Origin: Saccharospirillum sp.
Lineage (GTDB): Bacteria; Pseudomonadota; Gammaproteobacteria; Pseudomonadales; Natronospirillaceae
Assembly: GCA_018402545.1 (NCBI GenBank)
Contig: JAGYIL010000003.1
Span: forward strand, 310,001-374,000
Length of the DNA: 64,000 nt
Reading direction: 5' to 3'
The notes beneath the pieces were generated by a model. It was given only the letters and a program-made list of their open reading frames with translations, did not search any database and was not told where the DNA came from. Shown here in pieces: positions 24,403-33,423 of the stretch; the first letter of the stretch is position 1; the number at the start of each line of letters is the position of its first letter. The translations under genes and the position numbers were made by a program.

Positions 24403-26364
24403 TCAAAACGGATGCCGGTAACGAATGCCCAGCGCATATTGGCGGCCGCCGATGGGCAGGCCATCGCTGGTGCCATTGCTGGGTGATATTTCATCGGTGA
24501 GATTGTTGATTGCTGTTGTCAGCGTCCAGGCAGGCGTTAACTGATAACTCAGTGAGAGATCCACCAGGGTGTAAGGGTCGACGGGTAAGGTTTCTTCATC
24601 CCCGTAAAATTGCGGGCCGGTGTGAGCGATCTGAGTGCGCAGTGTTACCGGGCGTTTTTCACCCAACTGCCATTCATGCGTTAGCCCAAGGGTATATTCC
24701 GGTCGTTGGGCGAGCCGGTCGCCGGTTGCCAGCGCGACGGCATGCAGCCATTGAGCATGAGCAGACAATTGATGTGAACCCAACTGATGCTCTGCCGAAA
24801 GATTCACGCCGTACACTTCAGCCCGGTCGATATTCTGGTACTGGTAAACCGTCACCCCGGGCTCATCACTGTCGGTTTCAGCGGTGACAATCAACTGCTC
24901 GATATCCCGATAAAACAACTCCAGGGAAACCGGGTTGATCACCCACTCAAGCTGGGCAGCGACCGATGTCTCCGGCTCAAGTTCCGGATTACCGGTCACG
25001 CGATAGCCGTGCAACTGACTGTGATCAAACTGGTAATTGCGCTCTTTAAGTTCCGGCACCCGATAGCCGAGCCCGAGACTCGCTCGCAGATAACTGTTTG
25101 TTGTTACATCGAATCGGCTCGCCAGATTCGGCGCCCAGTGCACGCCGTAGGCTTCATCCCAGTGGCCGCGCAGGCCACCGACGAGTTCGAGCCGGTCTGT
25201 CGCAAACCAACTGTCCTGTGCAAACAGTTCCAGACTTTGCTGATCGACCGGGGCAATTTCATCTTCACTGGGCGCGTTCAAATCCGCCTTTTCCTGCGCC
25301 AGTGCTGCTGCACTGAGCCTGCCACCGAGCACAGCCTCGTGCATACCCTGAGAAAGACTCCAGCGACCTTCCAGGGCGGTATTCCAAAGCGAATACTCGC
25401 GACGCAGATCCATCCCTTCGCTGCCTAATTTATCCTGCTCGGAAATACCCCAGCCAAGACCAGCGGAAGCAATAACATCGAGTCGTTCCCCTGTGGCCTG
25501 ATATTGTGCAGACACACGCTGTTCCGTTACCGAGTTCCGATTTGGATTGCCCGTTACGGCATGGGCACCGGGCTTGGTCATGTCAGACCCACTCCAGTTC
25601 AGCCCCAGGCGATGGTCCCGTTCAGAGTAGATATCGAAACGCTGAGCCAGCGACCAGCCCAGGCCATTGGGCAGGTCTTCCCCCCAGGTTTCCGGCGTTT
25701 TATCCAGACCGGCATCCTGCGTCAGCGACCAGGTGGTGGCCGAATAGCCACCCGGAATCGGCACCGCGACACGCCCGGCCCAGTCAATCTGGCTGGGCAG
25801 CCGTTCGGTCTCTGCTTCGTACTGACGAGCATTAACGCCTATCTCGAATTCCGGCCCCTGGGGCTCGCGGCTGATTAGATTGATCACCCCGCCCATCGCC
25901 GCACTGCCATACAGTGCTGACGCATTGGCCGATACCACTTCAATTCGCTCGATATCAGCCAGGCGCAAGGTGCGCGTATCAATCTGCGACTCGTTAACCT
26001 GATTCAGCGGCACACCGTCGCGCATGATCAGAACGTGCTTTTCAGACAAGCCGTTTAGCATCACCGACGCTCCGGTCTGACCGTGAGTTTGCTTCAGTTG
26101 CAAACCGGGAAGATCAGCCACCAGATCTTCCAGCGTGACCGCCTGAGTGGACTCCAGCGTCGCCCTATCGATCATTCGCACCGCCACCGGGCTGTCTTCG
26201 GCCGTCACCTCCGACAAGGTTCCTGTAACGACCAAAGGCTGCAGCGTTACCGACTCGGCCAATGCCAGTGCGGGTACCAGCGCACTTGCCAGGCCAACCG
26301 ACAGCCTGAGTGTGAATGCGTTTAGACAAAGGATGGTTCGGGGTGTGTTTACAACGACTGACAC
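24403..26364 (-). CDS. hmuR: TonB-dependent outer-membrane heme receptor
   Basis: A 653-residue TonB-dependent receptor. A signal peptide (to about ALALA) is followed by a plug domain (VTLEDLVADLPGLQLKQ, VLIMRDGVPLN, ALYGSAAMGGVINLI) and a 22-strand barrel ending in RYRHPF with a terminal Phe. The segment YRVPELKERNYQF...VTGNPELEPE is the family signature region. Heme specificity is inferred from linkage to hmuY and hmuSTUV. I chose GTG 26364 because AGAGGA lies nine bases before it and the signal peptide then starts near the N-terminus. The divergent hmuS promoter shares an AT-rich Fur-type region. Confidence 0.88.
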   Translation of the reverse strand: MSVVVNTPRTILCLNAFTLRLSVGLASALVPALALAESVTLQPLVVTGTLSEVTAEDSPVAVRMIDRATLESTQAVTLEDLVADLPGLQLKQTHGQTGASVMLNGLSEKHVLIMRDGVPLNQVNESQIDTRTLRLADIERIEVVSANASALYGSAAMGGVINLISREPQGPEFEIGVNARQYEAETERLPSQIDWAGRVAVPIPGGYSATTWSLTQDAGLDKTPETWGEDLPNGLGWSLAQRFDIYSERDHRLGLNWSGSDMTKPGAHAVTGNPNRNSVTEQRVSAQYQATGERLDVIASAGLGWGISEQDKLGSEGMDLRREYSLWNTALEGRWSLSQGMHEAVLGGRLSAAALAQEKADLNAPSEDEIAPVDQQSLELFAQDSWFATDRLELVGGLRGHWDEAYGVHWAPNLASRFDVTTNSYLRASLGLGYRVPELKERNYQFDHSQLHGYRVTGNPELEPETSVAAQLEWVINPVSLELFYRDIEQLIVTAETDSDEPGVTVYQYQNIDRAEVYGVNLSAEHQLGSHQLSAHAQWLHAVALATGDRLAQRPEYTLGLTHEWQLGEKRPVTLRTQIAHTGPQFYGDEETLPVDPYTLVDLSLSYQLTPAWTLTTAINNLTDEISPSNGTSDGLPIGGRQYALGIRYRHPF

Positions 26365-26438
26365 GCTCGCTTGTCCTCTTTGGTTAATGACTGCTCGTTG
26401 CACCAGGGTGCCCGAACTTAAAATTACTTGATTGTTAT

Positions 26439-26515
26439 TTGCATTTAATAATCATTCCTATTTAATATAGAGGTAAGCGCCAATGCGCGTCAATCTCAAA
26501 TGAGATTAAATATCA
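26439..26515. promoter_or_regulatory. Divergent hmuR/hmuS control region with Fur-like sites
   Basis: TGAGATTaAATATCA (26501-26515) matches 11 of 14 positions of the 7-1-7 Fur palindrome and precedes hmuS. A weaker site, atttgcatttaataatcatt (26439-26458), precedes hmuR. Between them is AT-rich promoter-like sequence. Iron repression of both directions is inferred. Confidence 0.55.
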
Positions 26516-26585
26516 AATAAACCAAAGGCCGTCATGTCCGCATAAAGGACAACGCGGTCCTGACACCACAACAAAGGACATCGCC

Positions 26586-27620
26586 ATGACTGAATCCGCC
26601 CTCGCCCGCGCCTGGCTGCAACTGAAACAGGAACAACCGTCACTGCGCATTCGCAACGCCGCCGAAACGCTTGGTGTTTCCGAACTGGAACTGCTATTGG
26701 CCCAGCCAGGTGCTCAGACCGTTCCGCTGCAACCTACCGGCCGCGAACTGGCCGTGCACTTGCCTGACCTCGGTCGGGTCATGGCCCTGGTTCGCAACGA
26801 CAACGCCGTGCATGAAACAACCGGGCGCTTTGCCGATCTTCAGGGAGGCGGCATGATGGGGTTGTTCCTGACTGGAGAGCTGGGGGAACAAGACCAGCGT
26901 CTGTTTTTCCGGCACTGGCGCTACACTCTGGCCGTGATCGAAGGCGAGCGTCACAGCATTCAGGTGTTCGATGAAAGCGGCACGGCCATCATCAAACTCT
27001 ACCGCCTGGTACACACCCAGATCGCCAACTGGGAAAACCTGGTCGCGCAGCGCAGTGAGCACCCTATTACGCCGGATTTCGCTGCGGCACCAACTTACGA
27101 ACGCAGCGCACTGGCGGGCTCGGCTGAGGCCATGATGCAAGACTGGCGTGCCCTGACCGATGTGCACCAGTTTAATAATCTGCTCAAACACCACGGTGTC
27201 GACCGGTTAAGCGCCTTTGAAGCCGCCGATGACGACCTGGCCCTGCAAGTCGATACCCAACTGATCGAAACGGCCCTGTTCGCCTGTCAGTTGCGCCAAA
27301 TCCCGTTGATGACTTTCGTCAGCAACCGAGGTGCCGTACAAATTCACACCCGGGTTCCGGGCACCCTGCGCCGCACCGGCCCCTGGTTCAACATTCTGGA
27401 CCCGGACTTTAACCTGCACCTGAACACCGAAGGCTTGGCCAGCGCCTGGATCAGCCGCCGCCCGACGGTCGATGGCTGGGTGCATTCACTGGAAGGCTTT
27501 GATGCACAGGGCCGCTCAGTTGTTCAGTTTTTCGGTGAACGGGCCGAAGGCCGCCATGAACGTGAAGACTGGCGCGCCCTGATGGACGAACTGGTCAGCA
27601 AGGCGGTGGTAGCAGCATGA
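26586..27620 (+). CDS. hmuS: Cytoplasmic heme-trafficking/degrading protein HmuS (HemS/PhuS)
   Basis: A 344-residue protein of the HemS/PhuS/HmuS family with two tandem repeats of the fold. Repeat one includes LPDLGRVMALVRNDNAVHE and repeat two VSNRGAVQIHTRVPGTLRR. The conserved His-rich segment DVHQFNNLLKHHG matches the heme-ligand region of the family. The protein receives heme from the HmuUV importer and passes it to a heme oxygenase or releases iron itself. AAAGGA lies before ATG 26586. It is the first gene of a tight operon; its stop overlaps hmuT by four bases. Confidence 0.93.
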   Translation: MTESALARAWLQLKQEQPSLRIRNAAETLGVSELELLLAQPGAQTVPLQPTGRELAVHLPDLGRVMALVRNDNAVHETTGRFADLQGGGMMGLFLTGELGEQDQRLFFRHWRYTLAVIEGERHSIQVFDESGTAIIKLYRLVHTQIANWENLVAQRSEHPITPDFAAAPTYERSALAGSAEAMMQDWRALTDVHQFNNLLKHHGVDRLSAFEAADDDLALQVDTQLIETALFACQLRQIPLMTFVSNRGAVQIHTRVPGTLRRTGPWFNILDPDFNLHLNTEGLASAWISRRPTVDGWVHSLEGFDAQGRSVVQFFGERAEGRHEREDWRALMDELVSKAVVAA

Positions 27621-28459
27621 GTATTGGGACCAAAAGCGCACGCCTGTTGATGGCCACTCTGGTAGCGGCAGCGGGGCTTGCCAGCCAGGCTAGCGCCGAC
27701 CGCCTGGTCAGCATCGACGGCTCCCTCACCGAGATCATCTATGCACTGGGTGCCGAAGCCGACCTGGTGGGTGTCGATACCACTAGCACCTACCCAGCCG
27801 CCGCAACCGAACTGCCGGATGTCGGTTACATGCGTGCCCTGTCGGCCGAGGGCATTCTGTCGCTGGCGCCGGACCGGGTGATCACCACTGCCGATGCCGG
27901 CCCGGCCGATGCACTGTCGCAACTGCAAGCGGCAGGTATTGAGATCGATATTCTCGACAACACGCCATCACTGCCCGGATTGATCTCAAAAATACAGTCA
28001 ACCGCAACGGTGGTGGGCAAACGCGAAGCGGGTGACGACCTTGCAGCAAAGGTTGAAGCCGATGTTGAACAAGCCCAAACAGCGATCGTAGAGCAACTGG
28101 GGCCTTTGAAGGTGATGTTTGTGATGGACGGTGGGTCACGCGGGTTTCAGGTCGCCGGCCGCGATACCCTGGCCGACGGTATTTTGAAGGTGGCAGGCTT
28201 TACTAATGTCTTCGCCGACATTCAGGGCTATAAACCCCTGACTCCCGAAGCGGCCATCAATGCCAATCCGGATGTCATTCTGGTATTTCACAGCCAGAAA
28301 AGTCTGGACGAACTGGCCGCCAACCCGGCACTCAGCCTCACCCTGGCGGTGCAGAATGGGCAGCTTTATAACGTCGACGATCTGGAACTGCTCAGCTTTA
28401 GCCCTCGCCTCGGCATCGCCTTGCAGGCTTTGTTGGAACGCATGACGGACCGCACATGA
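27617..28459 (+). CDS. hmuT: Heme ABC transporter periplasmic binding protein HmuT
   Basis: A 280-residue heme-binding protein with a signal peptide ending near ASQASA. The mature protein starts DRLVSIDGSLTEIIYALGAE, the typical HmuT/PhuT opening, with SLAPDRVITTADAGP in lobe one. It carries heme from the outer membrane to HmuU. ATGA overlaps with both hmuS and hmuU place it in the middle of one translationally coupled operon. Confidence 0.93.
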   Translation: MSIGTKSARLLMATLVAAAGLASQASADRLVSIDGSLTEIIYALGAEADLVGVDTTSTYPAAATELPDVGYMRALSAEGILSLAPDRVITTADAGPADALSQLQAAGIEIDILDNTPSLPGLISKIQSTATVVGKREAGDDLAAKVEADVEQAQTAIVEQLGPLKVMFVMDGGSRGFQVAGRDTLADGILKVAGFTNVFADIQGYKPLTPEAAINANPDVILVFHSQKSLDELAANPALSLTLAVQNGQLYNVDDLELLSFSPRLGIALQALLERMTDRT

Positions 28460-29502
28460 CCACCCGACTGTTTACCACCCTGATCGGCCTGCTGCTCGCC
28501 GTGGCATTAATGACCGCACTGGCTTTCGGACCGGTGCCGGTCAGCCTGCGCGAGCTTGGTATCTGGTCGCTGCACTGGAGCCCAATGGCGCTGCCGGAAC
28601 TACCTCGGCACATCGCCATCGTACTGGGTGATATCCGGCTGCCCAGAGTGCTGATGGGGTTGATGATCGGTGCCTCTCTCGCCATGGCCGGTGCCGCCAT
28701 CCAGGGGTTGTTTCGCAACCCGCTTGCCGACCCGGGCCTGATTGGGGTTTCCAGCGGAGCAGCACTGGCCGCGCTGGCGGTGATTGTTTTGGGTAACACG
28801 GTACTGGCTGGGTTCATGGCCACCTTCGGTTTCCTGGCTCTGCCCTTTGCCGCTTTTCTGGGAGCGCTACTGGTCACCTGGGTCATCTACAGCATTGCCA
28901 GGATGACGCCAGGCGGCAGCCAGGTCACCACGCTGATTCTGGCCGGAGTCGCCATAACCGCCTTCAGCGGTGCTGTCTCCGGGCTGCTGACTTATATGGC
29001 CGATGACGCCGAGTTGCGCTCCTTCACCTTCTGGAGCATGGGCAGCCTGGCGTCTGTGACCTGGCGGGACCTGGCCATCGCCGCGCCCTGGATGAGTGTC
29101 TCGCTGATTGGTTTTCCGCTGATGGCCGGCGCCCTGAACGTTATGCTGATGGGTGAATCCGTTGCCGATCACCTCGGTATTGACCCGAACCGGATTCGTC
29201 GCCGCGTCTTTGTGCTGACCGCCCTGGCCGTCGGCGCCGGGGTGTCGGTGGCTGGCATGATCGGTTTTGTCGGCCTGGTTGTTCCCCACCTGGTGCGCCT
29301 GGCCCTGGGGCCGGACCATCGTGCGCTGATTCCGCTTAGTGGTCTGGTCGGCGCCGCGCTGCTGGTCTGGGCCGACATTCTGGCTCGCTTGCTGGTCGCC
29401 CCGGCGGAACTGCCGATTGGCATCATCACCGCCCTGCTCGGCGGCCCTTTTTTTTTGTATTTGTTAATGCGACAAACCACAGAAGGCATTCAACATGATT
29501 AA
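28456..29502 (+). CDS. hmuU: Heme ABC transporter permease HmuU
   Basis: A 348-residue FecCD-family permease, homodimer in heme importers. Landmarks: RLPRVLMGLMIGASLAMAGA, RNPLADPGLIGVSSGAALAA and VAGMIGFVGLVVPHLVRLAL. Its start overlaps hmuT by four bases and its end overlaps hmuV by eight. About ten membrane spans. Confidence 0.94.
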   Translation: MTTRLFTTLIGLLLAVALMTALAFGPVPVSLRELGIWSLHWSPMALPELPRHIAIVLGDIRLPRVLMGLMIGASLAMAGAAIQGLFRNPLADPGLIGVSSGAALAALAVIVLGNTVLAGFMATFGFLALPFAAFLGALLVTWVIYSIARMTPGGSQVTTLILAGVAITAFSGAVSGLLTYMADDAELRSFTFWSMGSLASVTWRDLAIAAPWMSVSLIGFPLMAGALNVMLMGESVADHLGIDPNRIRRRVFVLTALAVGAGVSVAGMIGFVGLVVPHLVRLALGPDHRALIPLSGLVGAALLVWADILARLLVAPAELPIGIITALLGGPFFLYLLMRQTTEGIQHD

Positions 29503-30328
29503 CGTCGCCCAACTCAGTTTGTGCAAAGGCGGGCGCCGCCTGCTGGACTCAATCTCCTTTCAGTTAACACCCGGCGAAGTGGTCGCGGTGATCGGCGCCA
29601 ATGGCGCTGGTAAGTCGTCATTGTTGAAAGTCGTCAGTGGCGAATGGGGCCTGCAAGAGGGAGAGCTGAGTTACGATGGCGAGCCGGTGCAAGGCATATG
29701 CAAACAGGACCTGGCCAAACGCCGGGCCGTGATGCCGCAAGCCAGCCCGATGAGCTTTCCGTTCAAAGCCTGGGAAGTCGTTGCTCTCGGGCGCACTCCG
29801 TTCGGGTTGAACAGTCCAAAAAGGGAACATAAAACCGCACTGGAACGGCTTGAATTGACCGGTACTGAGCATCTTGCCGAACGTCACTACACAGCGCTCT
29901 CCGGTGGAGAAAAGCAGCGTGTGCAACTGGCTCGGGTGTTAAATCAGCTATTGTCGTCACAGGCCAAACATCGCTACCTGTTTCTCGATGAATGCACCTC
30001 CAGCCTCGACCCGTCGCACCAGCACCAGGTGTTCCAGCGGGTACGAGCGCTGACCAACGAAGGCATCGGAGTTTTGGCCATCGTCCACGACATCCACCTG
30101 GCGGCTCAATACGCCGACCGGGTGCTGATACTGAAAGATGGTGCCCTGCTGGATGCCGGATCAGTCAAAAACTGCCTCACTCCGCAAGCCATGGTCGAGG
30201 CTTTCGCCCTGCACACCCACCGCCTATCACACCCGGAGGCGGACTGGCCCTTACTGGTCGCTCGTAAAAACCCGCTGATCGCGCCACAACCGGTGCCGTT
30301 CAAAAGCGCAGACGTCGCGGTCGGTTGA
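29495..30328 (+). CDS. hmuV: Heme ABC transporter ATPase HmuV
   Basis: A 277-residue ATP-binding subunit. Walker A GANGAGKSSLLKVVSGEW, signature LSGGEKQRVQLARVLNQL, Walker B YLFLDECTSSLD (Cys instead of the usual Pro after DE) and switch His AIVHDIHLAAQYAD. It powers HmuU. This is the last gene of the hmuSTUV operon. The trmK-like gene follows after only 15 bases and may be read through. Confidence 0.93.
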   Translation: MINVAQLSLCKGGRRLLDSISFQLTPGEVVAVIGANGAGKSSLLKVVSGEWGLQEGELSYDGEPVQGICKQDLAKRRAVMPQASPMSFPFKAWEVVALGRTPFGLNSPKREHKTALERLELTGTEHLAERHYTALSGGEKQRVQLARVLNQLLSSQAKHRYLFLDECTSSLDPSHQHQVFQRVRALTNEGIGVLAIVHDIHLAAQYADRVLILKDGALLDAGSVKNCLTPQAMVEAFALHTHRLSHPEADWPLLVARKNPLIAPQPVPFKSADVAVG

Positions 30329-30343
30329 CGCTACCATAGCGCC

Positions 30344-31015
30344 ATGAAAACCCGACTCGGAAAACGACTGAAAGCACTGTTCGATGCCATTCCACCCGGT
30401 TATGACGAGGCGTGGGATCTGTGCTGCGACCATGGCCGCCTGGGCCTGGCGCTACTGGAAAGCCAGCGTGCGAAGCAGGTGCATTTTGTGGATCAGATCG
30501 ATTCAATTATGATGGACTTGCAAAACCGGTTGGATCGCTACGGCGCCACAGGGTATCAACTGCATACCTTGCCTGCGGAGGAACTGGTGTTAACACCCAA
30601 TACCAGACCTTTACTGGTACTGGCCGGTGTTGGCGATGAAGTCACCCAGGCGATTATCAGTGCTGTCTCAGAACACAATCCGAGCACACAACCCGACTGG
30701 CTAATCTCACCGGCGAACAATCTCTTTCAGGTTCGGCGCTACCTGCAACAGCAAGCATTTGGCTTATTGGAAGAAGACGTCGTCTTCGAAAACGGGCGGG
30801 GCTACGAATGGCTGAGGGTCAGCCAAGACCGGCAACGCGCACCCAAGCCCGTTACCAACCCGGCCAGTTTCTGGAATGCGCAAGTACCTGAACATCGGAC
30901 ACATTTGAAAAAGTTGATCATGCACGCCCGCAAGCAACTGAAAAATCCAAAAGAAGCGGATGCCCAGTTGATGCTAACGCTTTATGAGCCGCTGCTAACC
31001 ACGGCCCGGCACTAA
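30344..31015 (+). CDS. TrmK-like tRNA (adenine-N1) methyltransferase
   Basis: A 223-residue Rossmann-fold SAM-dependent methyltransferase of the TrmK/DUF633 family, which methylates N1 of adenine 22 in tRNA in Bacillus. Seen here: LGKRLKALFDAIPPG, the SAM-binding DLCCDHGRLGLALLES and LVLAGVGDEVTQAII at the place of the family's GMGG motif. The expected substrate is tRNA, but the proteobacterial branch is less well studied. It may be transcribed with the heme operon; a functional link is not obvious. A GC hairpin (ggtgccggg/cctggcacc, about 31024-31055) lies after the stop. Confidence 0.8.
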   Translation: MKTRLGKRLKALFDAIPPGYDEAWDLCCDHGRLGLALLESQRAKQVHFVDQIDSIMMDLQNRLDRYGATGYQLHTLPAEELVLTPNTRPLLVLAGVGDEVTQAIISAVSEHNPSTQPDWLISPANNLFQVRRYLQQQAFGLLEEDVVFENGRGYEWLRVSQDRQRAPKPVTNPASFWNAQVPEHRTHLKKLIMHARKQLKNPKEADAQLMLTLYEPLLTTARH

Positions 31016-31072
31016 CATCGGCCCGGTGCCGGGTTCAATTCAACGAGCCTGGCACCAGCGTAACTGGTGATA

Positions 31073-31843
31073 CTAACCGTCGGTCGAATCCCAATTACCC
31101 AATTGAATGCAGGGCCCTTCCATCAACGCCAACTGCGGTTGAATCGTGCTGGGGTTGTCGTTGACCACCAACCTGTGGGCTTCCATCACCGCCTGCCAGC
31201 CTTCGGCATCCAGATCCCAGCGTCGGTTTTCGGGGGTAACGGCGCCCAGGTAAACCCACTCCCGGTTTTCTCCGGTTTCTGCCCAGAGGTGCGTGGCCCC
31301 CTCGGGTCGGTCATCCAGACGGGCCGACCACTGTGCTGACAACCAGGCAGGTTGATCGCCGTTGCTGCGATAACCGCTGACCACCAGCGCAACGTCGCCT
31401 TCCCAACTGAGAGGCGCCATATAGGCTGGACCGATTGATTCAGGCGAACGTACCAGACCCAGGTTCAGGGTGATCATCACCAACGCAACCAAGGCACCGC
31501 CGGTCAACGCTGGCCACAGGACTCCAGGGCTAAGCAGGTCCAGAAGTCGGGCAAGGAAACCTGCTTTTCGAGTCGGCGCTGTTTGTGCTTTTTGTTCGCG
31601 ATCAGCCGGTAACGAATACTCGATCTGACGCCAGAGGCTCGCAGGCGGCGCCTGTTCCGGATAGCGATCGTGGAGCGGCATCATTCGGTGCGCCCAGTCC
31701 GCAACCGCAGCTTTCAGCGGCGGATGCTCCCGCATAAGTTGCTCCATGCGTCGACGCACCCGGGCCGTCATGTCACCCGCGACGTACTGGGCGGCCAATT
31801 GGTCGCAGACGTCGGGGTTGGAATACCTCAGGCTTCGAGACAT
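31073..31843 (-). CDS. Anti-sigma factor, RskA/ChrR-like
   Basis: A 256-residue single-span membrane protein. The N-terminal cytoplasmic part (about 1-110) has the anti-sigma pattern LAAQYVAGDMTARVRRRMEQ. One span lies at about 113-132 (ALTGGALVALVMITLNLGL) and the periplasmic C-terminal part resembles the RskA domain, with repeated W and acidic residues. The start overlaps the sigma factor stop by 16 bases, the normal arrangement for a cognate pair. No zinc-binding HxxxCxxC motif is present, so it is not a ZAS-type factor. Confidence 0.87.
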   Translation of the reverse strand: MSRSLRYSNPDVCDQLAAQYVAGDMTARVRRRMEQLMREHPPLKAAVADWAHRMMPLHDRYPEQAPPASLWRQIEYSLPADREQKAQTAPTRKAGFLARLLDLLSPGVLWPALTGGALVALVMITLNLGLVRSPESIGPAYMAPLSWEGDVALVVSGYRSNGDQPAWLSAQWSARLDDRPEGATHLWAETGENREWVYLGAVTPENRRWDLDAEGWQAVMEAHRLVVNDNPSTIQPQLALMEGPCIQLGNWDSTDG

Positions 31844-32403
31844 CGTTTCAACTCCTGTAAACCACGCCGAATCCAGGCTTTTACCGTACCGAGAGGTCGC
31901 TCCAGCCGCTGCTGGACCTCTTGGTGACTGTAGCCATATATGTAGGACAACAGGATCGCCTGGCGGGCGTTGTCGTTCAGAATCTCAAGGCACCGATCAA
32001 TGCCACTCTCCAGTGCGTTGTTGGTTTGGCCTCCAACATCGACAGGGTCCAGATCATCCAGAGATTCTTCACGTTTACGGTTCCGGCTGCGAAGCCGATC
32101 AAGTGAGGCATTGCGCGTGGTTACAATCAGCCAACCCCAGACAGACCCTACGCCGCTGTAATCTGCCGCCTGCTGCCAGACTTTGAGGTAAACCTCCTGC
32201 AGTACGTCAGCGGCTTCAGCGTCATCTTTGAGGATCTGTGCCGAAACGCTCATCAGCCGGGCACTGGTAAGGTCATACAGGCTGCGCAATGCCAGGGTGT
32301 CTTTCGCACACACCCGTTCCAGCCAGCGCTGCATTTGTGCGGCTTCATCCGGGTCTGAATCACTGCTACGGGAAGGAGTAGCCAAGGGTAGGGCTCCGTT
32401 CAT
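31828..32403 (-). CDS. ECF RNA polymerase sigma factor
   Basis: A 191-residue sigma-70 family ECF factor. Region 2 is SVSAQILKDDAEAADVLQEV followed by YLKVWQ; region 4 is LSYIYGYSHQEVQQRLERPL then GTVKAWIRRGLQELK. It pairs with the overlapping anti-sigma gene downstream. The start is uncertain: ATG 32403 has a weak ribosome site, and an in-frame ATG at 32457 would add 18 basic residues. The family relation to SigK/RskA-controlled factors is likely; the stimulus is unknown. The targets probably include its own promoter. Confidence 0.88.
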   Translation of the reverse strand: MNGALPLATPSRSSDSDPDEAAQMQRWLERVCAKDTLALRSLYDLTSARLMSVSAQILKDDAEAADVLQEVYLKVWQQAADYSGVGSVWGWLIVTTRNASLDRLRSRNRKREESLDDLDPVDVGGQTNNALESGIDRCLEILNDNARQAILLSYIYGYSHQEVQQRLERPLGTVKAWIRRGLQELKRCLEA

Positions 32404-32588
32404 GAACTTGAACCAGTATAAAGAGGTGTGTAGCCGGTGTCTGCGACGGGTACGCATAAAGCGACTATTGTAGGGGTGACACCAGCAGTCATTTCGTCAT
32501 CTTCCCGGTAATTCGCCTGAGCTACCTACACAGACGACCCCCAAGCGAAGGTTGGATGCACTAACAAAATTTTTACATATCAGGGCCA

Positions 32589-32616
32589 CTTGAACCCGAC
32601 CGCTTCATCCCTATTT
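32589..32616 (+). promoter_or_regulatory. Sigma-32 heat-shock promoter of ibpA
   Basis: CTTGAA (32589-32594) and CCCTATTT (32609-32616) separated by 14 bases match the sigma-32 consensus closely. Transcription would start near 32623, giving a leader of about 90 nt before ibpA. Confidence 0.75.
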
Positions 32617-32624
32617 TAAGTTGT

Positions 32625-32707
32625 GCAGCAGGACGTCTCGATGAGAGTCCCGTCTGCTATCTAACCAGTGCCCTTAGGGGCTGACTATTGTATTGCTTCG
32701 TTAGGAG
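32625..32707 (+). promoter_or_regulatory. ROSE-type RNA thermometer in the ibpA leader
   Basis: The leader folds into successive hairpins: gcagcaggac.../...gtctgc (32625-32657), gccc-ttag-gggc (about 32669-32680), and a final one in which TTGCT (32693-32697) faces the ribosome site AGGAG (32703-32707) across a 5-base loop. TTGCT opposite AGGAG, with the unpaired G-G step, is the ROSE hallmark. Heat would open it and allow translation. Confidence 0.7.
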
Positions 32708-32716
32708 AATATGACT

Positions 32717-33202
32717 ATGACACACATCGACTTAACACCACTTTACCGCAGCACCATTGGCTTCGACCGTATGGCCAACCTGTTGGATTCCGCCCTGCGC
32801 GGCGAACAAACCTCCAACGGTTATCCGCCCTACAACATCGAAGTTACTGGTGAAAACGAGTACGGCATTACTTTGGCGGTAGCCGGCTTTGAAGAAGAGG
32901 AACTCAACCTTCAGGTTGAAAATGGCGTGCTGACTGTTCGCGGCAAGAAAGCCAGCAATGAAGGCGACAAGAACCGTCGTTTCCTGCATCAGGGCATTGC
33001 CTACCGGTCATTTGAACGCAAGTTCAACCTGGCCGACCACGTAGAAGTACGCGGTGCTGAGCTCAAGCACGGCCTGCTGACTATTCAGCTGGTCAAGGAA
33101 GTGCCCGAGGCGATGAAGCCGAAGACTATTGCCATTAACGGCAAGGTGTCTAGCACGGCCATTGAACATCAGGAAGCCAAGGATAAAACCAAAGCGGCCT
33201 AA
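32717..33202 (+). CDS. ibpA: Small heat-shock protein IbpA (Hsp20)
   Basis: A 161-residue Hsp20 holdase that binds unfolding proteins and hands them to DnaK and ClpB. The N-terminus IDLTPLYRSTIGFDRMANLL matches IbpA. The alpha-crystallin domain spans about residues 34-130, with YGITLAVAGFEEEELNLQVE and AELKHGLLTIQLVKEVPEA. ATG 32717 is preferred over 32711 because it is nine bases from AGGAG and matches the family start. Heat control is double: sigma-32 promoter and RNA thermometer. A GC hairpin follows the gene. Confidence 0.93.
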   Translation: MTHIDLTPLYRSTIGFDRMANLLDSALRGEQTSNGYPPYNIEVTGENEYGITLAVAGFEEEELNLQVENGVLTVRGKKASNEGDKNRRFLHQGIAYRSFERKFNLADHVEVRGAELKHGLLTIQLVKEVPEAMKPKTIAINGKVSSTAIEHQEAKDKTKAA

Positions 33203-33231
33203 TTGTGGCCAGGTAAACATCCACTGACATC

Positions 33232-33251
33232 GGGGGAGGCAACCCTCCCCC
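33232..33251 (+). terminator. Hairpin after ibpA
   Basis: gggggagg/cctccccc with a 4-base loop, followed by attcctttc. The stem is strong but the T-tract is poor, so it is a likely but not ideal intrinsic terminator. The remaining bases up to 33423 hold nothing I recognise. Confidence 0.6.
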
Positions 33252-33423
33252 ATTCCTTTCGACCAACCGCATATCAGTTACTTTTTGCAAGCATCTTCAG
33301 GTGCCTGTAGGGAGTGGCCAATAATCGTTTTATACACCATTGTTGTGCATGACCCTTTTTAGCCGGTCAGCTAATACTTCATAGCTTCAAGTTAATTCTG
33401 CCTCGGATGGCGTTTCAGTTCTC

